Positions 1 to 5,940 of a stretch of DNA of 5,940 nucleotides are shown here, in pieces; position 1 is the first letter of the stretch, and each line of letters starts with the position of its first letter. The stretch lies in contig JASHVB010000563.1 of NCBI GenBank assembly GCA_030039695.1, positions 1 to 5,940 on the forward strand, given 5' to 3'. The position numbers and the translations under genes were made by a program. This DNA comes from Acetobacteraceae bacterium. Lineage in GTDB: Bacteria > Pseudomonadota > Alphaproteobacteria > Acetobacterales > Acetobacteraceae. Under the pieces are notes generated by a model. That model was not told where the DNA came from and searched no databases. It worked only from the letters and a program-made list of their open reading frames with translations.

Positions 1-295
1 GTTCAACGTTCGCCAGGGCAGCGTGCCCATCCGCAGCGATTACGGCCTGCCGGACTTCAATGACATCGTCCACCAGTTCCCGGATGCGATTGACGTTCTG
101 CGCGCCGAGATCGCACGGCAGATCCAGATGTTTGAGCCGCGCTTCAGAGATATCACGGTGCGTCACGTGCCTGCCGCCAACCGGCCGCTGAGCCTCCTCT
201 TCAGGGTGAACGCGAGAATTGCCGTCGAGGGAGCAGGGGCAGTGACAGTCGAAACCGAAATCGGCAGCGACGGACTGGTCAAGGTGGCGGCATGA
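1..295 (+). CDS. tssE: TssE, gp25-like T6SS baseplate wedge protein (3' part)
   Basis: This is the C-terminal 97 residues of TssE, the T6SS counterpart of phage T4 gp25. It is a cytoplasmic baseplate wedge protein that helps anchor and start the contractile TssB/TssC sheath. The frame is open from base 2 to the TGA at 293-295, so the gene begins upstream of the window. The GTG at 23 is an internal valine codon, because family-like sequence (FNVRQGS) precedes it. Visible family features are the R-x-GS stretch followed by YGLPD (bases 41-55), and an EPR triplet at bases 134-142 (FEPRFRDI), matching the conserved EPR core motif of gp25-like proteins. The end of the protein (VTVETEIGSDGLVKVAA) looks complete. 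The stop overlaps the tssF start in an ATGA, so the two genes are probably translationally coupled. Membership is assigned from motifs and from the tssF-tssG context. Confidence 0.93.
   Translation, partial: FNVRQGSVPIRSDYGLPDFNDIVHQFPDAIDVLRAEIARQIQMFEPRFRDITVRHVPAANRPLSLLFRVNARIAVEGAGAVTVETEIGSDGLVKVAA
292..295 (+). promoter_or_regulatory. ATGA stop/start overlap joining tssE and tssF
   Basis: The tssE stop TGA (293-295) lies within the tssF start ATG (292-294). A purine-rich AAGGTGG at 281-287, inside the end of tssE, can serve as ribosome binding site. Such overlaps usually mean translational coupling, which would suit partners of one wedge complex. Coupling itself is inferred. Confidence 0.75.
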
Positions 296-2031
296 CCTTC
301 CGCAGGTACTACGAGGATGAACTTGCTTATCTTCGCGAAGTCGGAGACGCGTTCAGCAAGGCGAATCCCGCCATCGCTGGCCTCATTTCGCAACAGGCCG
401 CAGACCCCGACGTCGAGCGACTGCTGGAAGGCTTCGCATTCCTCACCGGGCGATTGCGCCAACGCCTCGACGAGGAGCTGCCAGAGCTTTCACACGGGCT
501 GCTCGCGCTGCTGTGGCCACATTACCTCCGCCCCATTCCAGCCCTCTCCATCGTCGAATTCGCTGCTCCCGCCACGAACGCCGTTACCATCGTTCCGGCC
601 GGTGCGGCGCTGGCGTCGCGGCCCGTCGAGGGAATTGCGTGCCGCTTCCGCACCTGCTTCGATCTTTCGCTCCTTCCGGTCCGTGTCGCTGAGGTCCGTC
701 TTGAGGAGCGCGCCACTTCCGCCTCGCTCGCGCTCCGCATCGCGGCCGCGCCGGGCGCGGATGTGCGCCTGCTCGCCGGCAGGTCGCTTCGCCTCTTCTT
801 ACATGGCGGCCGCGCACCGCGCCTCGGCGCCGAGCTCCTTCGCATTCTGCTCCGCGAAGTCTCCATGATCGAGGCAACCGCCGGCGCGACACGCGTCACG
901 CTGCCGGGACGGGCGATTGCGCACGCCGCATTCGCCCCCGAAGAGGCGGTGCTGCCCTGGCCTCGCAACGCGTTTCCCGGCTACCGCCTGCTCCAGGAAT
1001 ATCTCGTCTTTCCTGAGCGTTTTCTCTTCGTCGATCTTCCGCCGCTGCCGCCGGACGCCGGGATCGCCGGCCACGAGCTCGCCCTCAACTTCAGGATCGG
1101 CACGCGCACCAATCTGCCGCCAAACCTCTCGGCTGAAAATTTCCGGTTGAACGCGGTTCCGATCATCAATCTTTACCACGCCGAGGCAGTACCCTTCGCG
1201 CTCGATGCGCTGCACACCGAATACCGTCTTCGGCCCATGCGGCCAGCCAGCCGCTTCGCACGGATCTATTCCGTGGATCAGGTCCAGGGCAGCACCCAGG
1301 GCAGACCTGAACGCGTCACCTATGAACCATTCGAATCTTTCCGCCACGCCCGTCCCGGCAGAGACGGGCGGTTCTATCGCGTGCGCCGGCGCCCGTCTGC
1401 CATCGAACGTGGCAGCGAAATCTGGCTCCACTTCGTCGATGCACACGACAGCGCTGCTTATCGGGGCGTCGATACGATCGCAGCCTCCGTCACCTGCACC
1501 GACGGCGCGCTTGCCGAGACGGTGGGGATCGGCGGAATAGACCAGATCGCGGTTGGCAGCCCCGCGGCCGGCTCGTTTCGCAACATCACGCCGGTGGTGC
1601 CGGAAATCTCGCCGCCGCTCTCCGGGGATACGCTTTGGCGGCTGATTGCCGGTCTCGCGCGGAGCCTCCGCCCGCTCGACGATGCGGCTTCCTTGGGCAG
1701 GCTCATCGCCGCCTATGATTTCCGAGCAGCGGCGGATGCGCAGGCCGCGCGCCGCCTTGAACTAATGCTCGCAAGCCTCACCGATCTCGAGATCGAGTCG
1801 ATGGACACGCTGATCGATGCGATTCCGGCGCGCGGCCGGCGAGTCATGCTGACGGCGACCGAGAGTGGCTTCGGTGGGCCGGAGGGCCTCCATCTGTTCG
1901 GCGCGGTGTTCGACGCCTTTCTTGGCCTCTATGCCGGTCTCAACACGTGTTATCAGACGGTCGTTTACGGCAGCGAAGGCAAGGTCGAGTACCGATGGCC
2001 GGTCCGCGGTGGCCGCGTTCCCGTGCTATGA
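292..2031 (+). CDS. tssF: TssF, T6SS baseplate wedge protein
   Basis: TssF is a 579-residue cytoplasmic baseplate protein. In known systems two TssF copies pair with one TssG to form the core of each wedge, which binds TssE, TssK and the VgrG hub. The length is usual for the family (about 580-620). The N-terminus is typical: RRYYEDELAYLRE at residues 4-16, a helical segment ending in LEGFAFLTGRLRQRLDEELPEL, then LLWPHYLRP at about 73-81. The middle carries the YEPFESFRH segment at 344-352, followed by an FYRVRRRPS stretch. The C-terminal region contains LFGAVFDAFLGLYAGLNTCYQ and ends in a WP-x-R-GG tail, as TssF proteins usually do. The ATG at 292 overlaps the tssE stop and has AAGGTGG at 281-287 before it. 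The reading frame is intact. The stop overlaps the tssG start. An alternative identity is very unlikely. Confidence 0.97.
   Translation: MTFRRYYEDELAYLREVGDAFSKANPAIAGLISQQAADPDVERLLEGFAFLTGRLRQRLDEELPELSHGLLALLWPHYLRPIPALSIVEFAAPATNAVTIVPAGAALASRPVEGIACRFRTCFDLSLLPVRVAEVRLEERATSASLALRIAAAPGADVRLLAGRSLRLFLHGGRAPRLGAELLRILLREVSMIEATAGATRVTLPGRAIAHAAFAPEEAVLPWPRNAFPGYRLLQEYLVFPERFLFVDLPPLPPDAGIAGHELALNFRIGTRTNLPPNLSAENFRLNAVPIINLYHAEAVPFALDALHTEYRLRPMRPASRFARIYSVDQVQGSTQGRPERVTYEPFESFRHARPGRDGRFYRVRRRPSAIERGSEIWLHFVDAHDSAAYRGVDTIAASVTCTDGALAETVGIGGIDQIAVGSPAAGSFRNITPVVPEISPPLSGDTLWRLIAGLARSLRPLDDAASLGRLIAAYDFRAAADAQAARRLELMLASLTDLEIESMDTLIDAIPARGRRVMLTATESGFGGPEGLHLFGAVFDAFLGLYAGLNTCYQTVVYGSEGKVEYRWPVRGGRVPVL
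2028..2031 (+). promoter_or_regulatory. ATGA stop/start overlap joining tssF and tssG
   Basis: The tssF stop TGA (2029-2031) lies within the ATG of tssG (2028-2030). No convincing Shine-Dalgarno sequence is visible in the 20 bases before it, which read as GC-rich coding sequence for the TssF tail. TssG synthesis may therefore depend on ribosomes ending tssF. That would tie the amounts of the two wedge partners together (inference). Confidence 0.7.
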
Positions 2032-3005
2032 ACCCGCACGACGATCCAGACTTGCTCGCGGCGCGCGCGCGTGAAATTCCCTTCGCGGAAGCCGTCACCA
2101 GACTTGCGCGCCGGCTTGGCGCTCAGCGTCCAGTCGGCACGACCGGCCCGATCGAGGAAGAGCGGATTCTCTTCCGTGCCCAGCCCTCACTCGGCTTTCC
2201 CGCGAACGACGTCACGGCGGTCCGCCTCGACAGTGCCAGGCCCAGCTGGCCCGCCGAGATGGAGGTCACATTCCTCGGCCTCTACGGTCCGTCCTCGCCG
2301 CTACCGCCTGCCTGGACCGAGCGGATCGTCATGGAAGCGGACGGGGCCGACAATCTCCGTGATCTGCTCGATCTCTTCGATCATCCCCTGATCGCACTGG
2401 CCTATCGTATCTGGCGCCACTACCGGCTCGATCTCCATTTCGATCGCGGCGCGCAGGACCCTGGCAGCCGCGCCGTGCTTGCGCTTGCCGGCGTGTTCGT
2501 GGATGAGGCCGCCGCCGATCCCGATCTCGATCCGCTGCGGTTGCTGCCGCTCGCGGGGCTGCTTGCCCAGCACGCGCGTTCGGCGGAGGTGCTGCGCCGC
2601 ATCGTCTCGGAGTATTTCGGCGTACCGGTTGTCATTGAGGAATGGGTGAAGCGGATGGCGCCGATCCCGGAGGATCAGCAATTCCGCCTTGAGGCCGCCT
2701 GGGTGACACTCGGCAGCACCACCATCCTCGGCGAAGCCGTGCCGGACGCCGCTGGCACCGTAACGATCGTACTCGGTCCCCTCTCACCCCGCGAATTTGA
2801 CGATTTCCTGCCGGGCGGCGCCGCACGTGCGAGTCTGCATGCGCTTCTGAGGCTCGCTGTGCGCGAGCCAGTGGAGTGTCTCGTCGATCTCGTTCTGGCG
2901 GACGATGCCCCGGCGGGCCTCGTGCTCGGCGCCGGCCGTCTCGGATGGACCACATGGCAGGACGCGCCCGGCGTGCTCCGCCGCTGCCCCACCGGTCCCA
3001 CATGA
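2028..3005 (+). CDS. tssG: TssG, T6SS baseplate wedge protein
   Basis: TssG is a 325-residue cytoplasmic wedge protein that holds the two TssF copies together and contacts TssK. The length fits the family (about 320-350). Recognisable family segments are RILFRAQPSLGFPANDV at about residues 46-62, EVTFLGLYGPSSPLP at about 79-93, and LFDHPLIALAYRIWRHYR at 116-133. The C-terminus ends with the typical LGAGRLGWTTW before a short tail. The frame is open further upstream, to 1947, but the ATG at 2028 is chosen. It gives a family-like N-terminus (MNPHDDPDLL, then a helical region) and a tidy ATGA junction with tssF, while earlier starts would run deep into tssF. No frameshift or internal stop is present. 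The stop is followed by 22 bases and then vgrG. Confidence 0.95.
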   Translation: MNPHDDPDLLAARAREIPFAEAVTRLARRLGAQRPVGTTGPIEEERILFRAQPSLGFPANDVTAVRLDSARPSWPAEMEVTFLGLYGPSSPLPPAWTERIVMEADGADNLRDLLDLFDHPLIALAYRIWRHYRLDLHFDRGAQDPGSRAVLALAGVFVDEAAADPDLDPLRLLPLAGLLAQHARSAEVLRRIVSEYFGVPVVIEEWVKRMAPIPEDQQFRLEAAWVTLGSTTILGEAVPDAAGTVTIVLGPLSPREFDDFLPGGAARASLHALLRLAVREPVECLVDLVLADDAPAGLVLGAGRLGWTTWQDAPGVLRRCPTGPT

Positions 3006-3031
3006 GCCTTGTACGGAGACCTCAACAATGA
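3002..3031 (+). other. Nine-codon mini-ORF linking tssG stop to vgrG start
   Basis: An ATG at 3002 overlaps the tssG stop in an ATGA. It opens a frame reading MSLVRRPQQ that ends in a TGA at 3029-3031, itself overlapping the vgrG ATG (3028-3030). Three reading frames are therefore linked by two stop/start overlaps. It could be a translational relay carrying ribosomes from tssG to vgrG, the remnant of a longer gene that once began here, or chance. No product is claimed. The coordinates are direct reading; the function is open. Confidence 0.3.
3015..3019 (+). promoter_or_regulatory. Ribosome binding site of vgrG
   Basis: GGAGA lies eight bases before the ATG at 3028. It supports this start over the upstream in-frame starts reaching back to 2905, which would overlap tssG by about 100 bases and add a non-family N-terminus. 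Confidence 0.8.
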
Positions 3032-4527
3032 TCGTCTTCGGTTCGAACGTGTCCTTTGCGTCCAAGCTCCTTCCCGTTCGCGCCATGCTCAAGGAATCGC
3101 TCTCCGAATGCTACAGCCTCGTGCTCGATCTTTTCGCCGCGGACGCTTCATTCGATCCCACCGAAGCGCTGAACCAGAATGCGAGCGTGCGGCTTGAGGT
3201 GGAGGAGGCGGCCGGCCCGAAATCGCGCACGATCACCGGTGTCATCACTGAGATGTCGCTCGCCGGCGTGATACAGGGATCAACGTTCTGGTACCAGCTC
3301 GTCCTCGCGCCACGCCTCGCATTGCTCGACCTCACGCGGCGCAGCCGTGTCTTCTGCACCGAAGAGCCCTCCAAGGTCGGTGACGTCATTCGCGAAATCC
3401 TGGACAACGCGGAAGGGTTCACGCTCCCGCCGGACGATGCCGAAATACGCCTGCAAACCGACTATCCGAATCAAGACATGATCGTTCAGTACCACGAGAG
3501 CGATTTCACCTTTCTTTCGCGGCTCGCGGAACATTCGGGCATCTTCTATTTCTTCGCCGAGGGCAACGACACAGAAAAGGTCGTCTTCGCGGACGCCAAT
3601 AGCGCGTTCCCCTGGCTCGACGGAACTGCCGCCGATGCCACGCTCTCGTACCGGCCGAGCGTCGGAATCCCCGATCGTGGCCCCGCTGTGCGTTCGGCGA
3701 AGCTGAAGACCCACCTCGCCACAAAGCGCGTACAGCTCACCGAACGGTTCTATGCAAAACCGGACGTCCAGCTCAACGTCTCCGCCGACGGCGATTCGAA
3801 CGGGCTCGGCCTCCTCGACTCGCACGAGTCGGAGGGCTATCAGGACGCCGCCTGGGGTCAGACCCTCGCCCGGGTTCGCGCCGAGGAAGCGGTCGTGGAC
3901 CAGGTCCTGTTTGAAGGACGCACCGATTGCGTCTCGCTCGCGGCGGGAACGGTCTTTACCCTCGAGCGCCATCCCGACCCGCACATGAACCGTTCCTATA
4001 TCGTGGTCTCCGCCGAGCACCACGCCTGGGAATCGGCCGAGGGCATCGAGCAGTTGCCGGGACAGGGGCCGGGGCCGCTGGGTGCCGGGTACTGGAACGG
4101 CTTCACCGCGATCCCACGTGACGCCAGATTCCGTCCGCGGCGCCGCACGCCCTGGCCGCGCGTCCCCGGCCTGATGCGTGCCGTGGTCGACGGTGTCGAT
4201 GCCATGCGCTCAAACATCGACGAGCTCGGCTGCTATCGTATCAAGTTTCCCTTCGATACCAAGGTGCGCGCGCCCGGCCGTTCGTCATGCCCTGTCCGGC
4301 TGATCACGCCATATGGCGGCCCGAACGAGGGATTCCATTTCCCGCTCAGGGCCAAGAGCGAGGTCATGATCGCCTTCGAGAACGGCGACCCCGATCGACC
4401 CGTTATTGTCGGTCCACTCTACGATGCCAGCCAGAAGAGCATGGTCACAGGCACTAACCGCACGGCCAACGTAATCTCCACGGTGAGCGGCATCAGGATC
4501 ACGATGAACGACGGCACGGCTGCCTAA
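3028..4527 (+). CDS. vgrG: VgrG (TssI), short T6SS spike protein lacking the needle
   Basis: VgrG trimers cap the Hcp tube and are propelled into target cells. This 499-residue protein has the gp27-like part first, from residue 1 to about 370. It contains VGDVIREILDNAEGF and the hallmark QYHESDFTFLSRLAEHSGIFYFF at 154-176. The typical linker FRPRRRTPWPRVPGL follows at 368-382, then the gp5-like OB fold with YRIKFPFD, GGPNEGFHFPLRAKSEVMIAFENGDPDRPVIVGPLYD (GDPDRP at 453-458). The protein stops at 499, just after NRTANVISTVSGIRITMNDGTAA (477-499). In most VgrGs this segment leads into the beta-helical needle of roughly 100-200 residues, and the usual total is 600 or more. No effector extension exists. 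After the TAA the same frame soon hits another stop (TAA at 4549-4551), and no space remains before tssH, so this is not a simple nonsense mutation. The start is set by the ATG with a good Shine-Dalgarno. The family is certain; activity without a needle is an open question. Confidence 0.95.
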   Translation: MIVFGSNVSFASKLLPVRAMLKESLSECYSLVLDLFAADASFDPTEALNQNASVRLEVEEAAGPKSRTITGVITEMSLAGVIQGSTFWYQLVLAPRLALLDLTRRSRVFCTEEPSKVGDVIREILDNAEGFTLPPDDAEIRLQTDYPNQDMIVQYHESDFTFLSRLAEHSGIFYFFAEGNDTEKVVFADANSAFPWLDGTAADATLSYRPSVGIPDRGPAVRSAKLKTHLATKRVQLTERFYAKPDVQLNVSADGDSNGLGLLDSHESEGYQDAAWGQTLARVRAEEAVVDQVLFEGRTDCVSLAAGTVFTLERHPDPHMNRSYIVVSAEHHAWESAEGIEQLPGQGPGPLGAGYWNGFTAIPRDARFRPRRRTPWPRVPGLMRAVVDGVDAMRSNIDELGCYRIKFPFDTKVRAPGRSSCPVRLITPYGGPNEGFHFPLRAKSEVMIAFENGDPDRPVIVGPLYDASQKSMVTGTNRTANVISTVSGIRITMNDGTAA

Positions 4528-4541
4528 CCTACCGCGAGACC

Positions 4542-4547
4542 GGGAGG
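4542..4547 (+). promoter_or_regulatory. Ribosome binding site of tssH
   Basis: GGGAGG, eight bases before the GTG at 4556, is the strongest Shine-Dalgarno sequence in the window. It decides for the GTG start over the in-frame ATG at 4583, which lacks such a site and would remove conserved N-terminal residues. It may also give tssH some translation independent of vgrG. Confidence 0.8.
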
Positions 4548-4555
4548 GTAAACCA

Positions 4556-5940
4556 GTGGCGACAATCAATCTCAGATCCCTAATGGCGCGGCTCGACGAG
4601 CATTGCCGCCGCGCTCTCGAGGCGGCTGCAGGGCTGACGCTCTCGCGCAGCCACTACAATGTCGAGATCGAACACTGGCTGCTCAAGCTCATCGACAGCA
4701 CTGACACCGATGCCGCGGCTATTCTCAATCATTATGGCATCGAAATAGGCCGTCTCACCACCGATCTCGATCGCGCGCTCGACCGGCTGAAGACCGGCAA
4801 TGCCCGCGCCCCGAGCCTTTCGCCCGATATCGTCGAGCTCGCCCGCCAAGCCTGGCTCTTCGCCTCAGTCGAGGAAGCCGCTTCGCGCATCCGCTCCGGC
4901 CATCTGCTCTGGGCGCTGCTGGCCGATGACAGGCTCGCCGAGCGCGCACGCGCCGCATCGGCGCAGTTTGCGAAGATCTCGCCCGATCTTCTCCAGCGTG
5001 ACTTGCGCACCATCACAGCGGAAAGCATCGAAGCAAGCGCGCCCTCGCTCGACAGTCCTGCGGAACCACCGGTGGAACAAGGCGGCGGCGCCGCACCCAG
5101 GGGCGGCGGTGCACTCGATCGCTTCACCATCGATCTCACCGCGCGCGCCAAGGCAGGACGGATTGATCCCATTCTCGGCCGCGATGCCGAGATCCGCCAG
5201 ATGGTCGATATCCTCTCGCGCCGGCGCCAGAACAATCCGATCCTCACCGGCGAGGCCGGTGTGGGCAAGACTGCGGTGGTCGAGGGGTTCGCCGCATACG
5301 TCACGACCGGCGACGTGCCGCCCGCGCTCAAGGATGTCGTCGTGCGTACGCTCGATCTCGGCTTGCTGCAGGCGGGTGCCGGCGTGAAGGGTGAGTTCGA
5401 GAACCGGCTCAAGGCTGTCATCGAGGAAACCAAAGCGAGCCCGAAACCGATCATCCTTTTCATCGACGAAGCACATACGCTGATCGGCGCCGGCGGCCAG
5501 TCTGGCCAGGGCGATGCGGCCAATCTCCTCAAGCCCGCGCTCGCGCGCGGCGAGCTGCGCACGATCGCCGCCACGACCTGGGCGGAATACAAAAAATATT
5601 TCGAAAAGGACGCCGCACTCACACGCCGCTTCCAAGTCGTGAAGATCGAGGAGCCGACAGAGCAGGCCGCCATCGCCATGATCCGCGGCCTCGTTGCAAC
5701 GCTCGAGACGCACCACAAAGTGCGCATCCTGGAGGAGGCCGTAAGCGAGTCGGTGCGCCTTTCCGCCCGCTTCATTCCGAGCAGGCAGCTTCCCGACAAG
5801 GCTGTCTCGCTCATCGACACCGCCGCGGCGCGCGTCGCACTAAGCCAGGTCGCCGTACCGGCCGCGATCGAGGACCGCCGGCGCAGTATTTCGCTGATCG
5901 ATACCGAGATCGGAATCCTCGAGCGCGAAACGGCCTCCGG
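4556..5940 (+). CDS. tssH: TssH (ClpV), sheath-disassembling AAA+ ATPase (5' part)
   Basis: ClpV is a hexameric AAA+ ATPase of the Clp/Hsp100 family that pulls contracted TssB/TssC sheaths apart so that subunits can be reused. The frame stays open to the window end (461 codons of an expected 850-900). The N domain covers about residues 1-160 and contains CRRALEAAAGLTLSRSHYNVEIEHWLLKLID (17-47), typical of ClpV. A proline- and glycine-rich linker lies at about 163-185. The first AAA+ domain then has Walker A GEAGVGKT (232-239), a pore-loop segment GVKGEFENRLK (276-286), Walker B IILFIDEAH (299-307), a sensor-like ATTWAEYKKYF, and an RRF arginine finger at 357-359. The pore loop lacks the tyrosine of ClpB, as known for ClpV. 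The middle domain begins near the end of the window; the second ATPase domain lies outside it. The GTG start is supported by GGGAGG and by the N-domain sequence. Confidence 0.97.
   Translation, partial: MATINLRSLMARLDEHCRRALEAAAGLTLSRSHYNVEIEHWLLKLIDSTDTDAAAILNHYGIEIGRLTTDLDRALDRLKTGNARAPSLSPDIVELARQAWLFASVEEAASRIRSGHLLWALLADDRLAERARAASAQFAKISPDLLQRDLRTITAESIEASAPSLDSPAEPPVEQGGGAAPRGGGALDRFTIDLTARAKAGRIDPILGRDAEIRQMVDILSRRRQNNPILTGEAGVGKTAVVEGFAAYVTTGDVPPALKDVVVRTLDLGLLQAGAGVKGEFENRLKAVIEETKASPKPIILFIDEAHTLIGAGGQSGQGDAANLLKPALARGELRTIAATTWAEYKKYFEKDAALTRRFQVVKIEEPTEQAAIAMIRGLVATLETHHKVRILEEAVSESVRLSARFIPSRQLPDKAVSLIDTAAARVALSQVAVPAAIEDRRRSISLIDTEIGILERETAS

Noticed and set aside
23..25. GTG as a possible start of tssE
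   Set aside because: The frame is open to the window edge, and the residues before it (FNVRQGS) belong to the conserved TssE motif. The gene is truncated by the window and does not begin here.
1947..2027. Upstream extension of the tssG frame
   Set aside because: The added arginine-rich residues come from out-of-frame tssF sequence. The ATG at 2028 gives the family-like start and overlaps the tssF stop.
2753..2772. TGGCAC resembling the -24 element of a sigma-54 promoter inside tssG
   Set aside because: The spacing-matched -12 TTGC element is absent (the sequence there reads CGATC), so this is coding sequence by chance.
2905..3027. Upstream extension of the vgrG frame
   Set aside because: It would overlap the end of tssG by about 100 bases and add proline-, serine- and cysteine-rich sequence unlike a VgrG N-terminus. 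The ATG at 3028 has a good ribosome binding site.
3280..4023. Open frame of 247 codons on the - strand, antisense to vgrG
   Set aside because: It is opposite a clear VgrG coding sequence, matches no family I recognise, and is explained by GC bias at codon positions.
4500..4555. Possible frameshift or nonsense mutation hiding a VgrG needle after the stop
   Set aside because: The same frame meets another stop at 4549-4551. The 28 bases before tssH cannot encode a needle in any frame, and the following sequence is clearly the ClpV N domain.
4732..5820. Long open frame of 362 codons on the - strand, antisense to tssH
   Set aside because: It lies fully opposite the well-supported tssH frame. Its product is low-complexity, rich in Ser, Arg and Ala, with no recognisable domain, as expected for shadow frames in GC-rich coding DNA.

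Overview
The window is a stretch of the core operon of a type VI secretion system (T6SS). Five genes lie head to tail on the + strand with almost no spacer DNA: the 3' end of tssE, then complete tssF, tssG and a short vgrG (tssI), then the 5' half of tssH (clpV). The high GC content (roughly mid-60s percent by eye), GC-rich third codon positions and long open shadow frames on the opposite strand suggest a high-GC proteobacterium. An alphaproteobacterium of the rhizobial kind is my best guess, inferred only from the general look of the proteins. No RNA gene, mobile element, CRISPR array, terminator or obvious promoter is visible. Transcription most likely starts upstream of the window and runs past its end.

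Layout. Bases 1-295 encode the gp25-like baseplate wedge protein TssE (C-terminal 97 residues). Bases 292-2031 encode TssF and 2028-3005 encode TssG. These three genes are joined by two ATGA stop/start overlaps, as fits subunits assembled together in the baseplate wedge. A 22-base gap follows, containing a good ribosome binding site and a curious nine-codon frame that links the tssG stop to the vgrG start. VgrG (3028-4527) has the gp27-like ring and the gp5-like OB fold, but it stops about 33 residues after the OB fold and so appears to lack the usual beta-helical needle. After 28 more bases with a strong Shine-Dalgarno sequence, tssH starts at a GTG (4556). It runs off the window at codon 461, after the N domain and most of the first AAA+ domain.

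How the genes work together. TssE, TssF and TssG form the wedges of the baseplate. VgrG sits at the baseplate centre as the tip of the Hcp tube and is launched when the sheath contracts. ClpV (TssH) then disassembles the contracted TssB/TssC sheath so that it can be reused. The neighbouring components (TssB, TssC, Hcp, TssK, TssJLM, PAAR, effectors) are not in this window.

The most unusual feature is the short VgrG without a needle, placed between baseplate and ATPase genes with no PAAR, adaptor or effector gene beside it. The rest looks like a normal, intact T6SS core.
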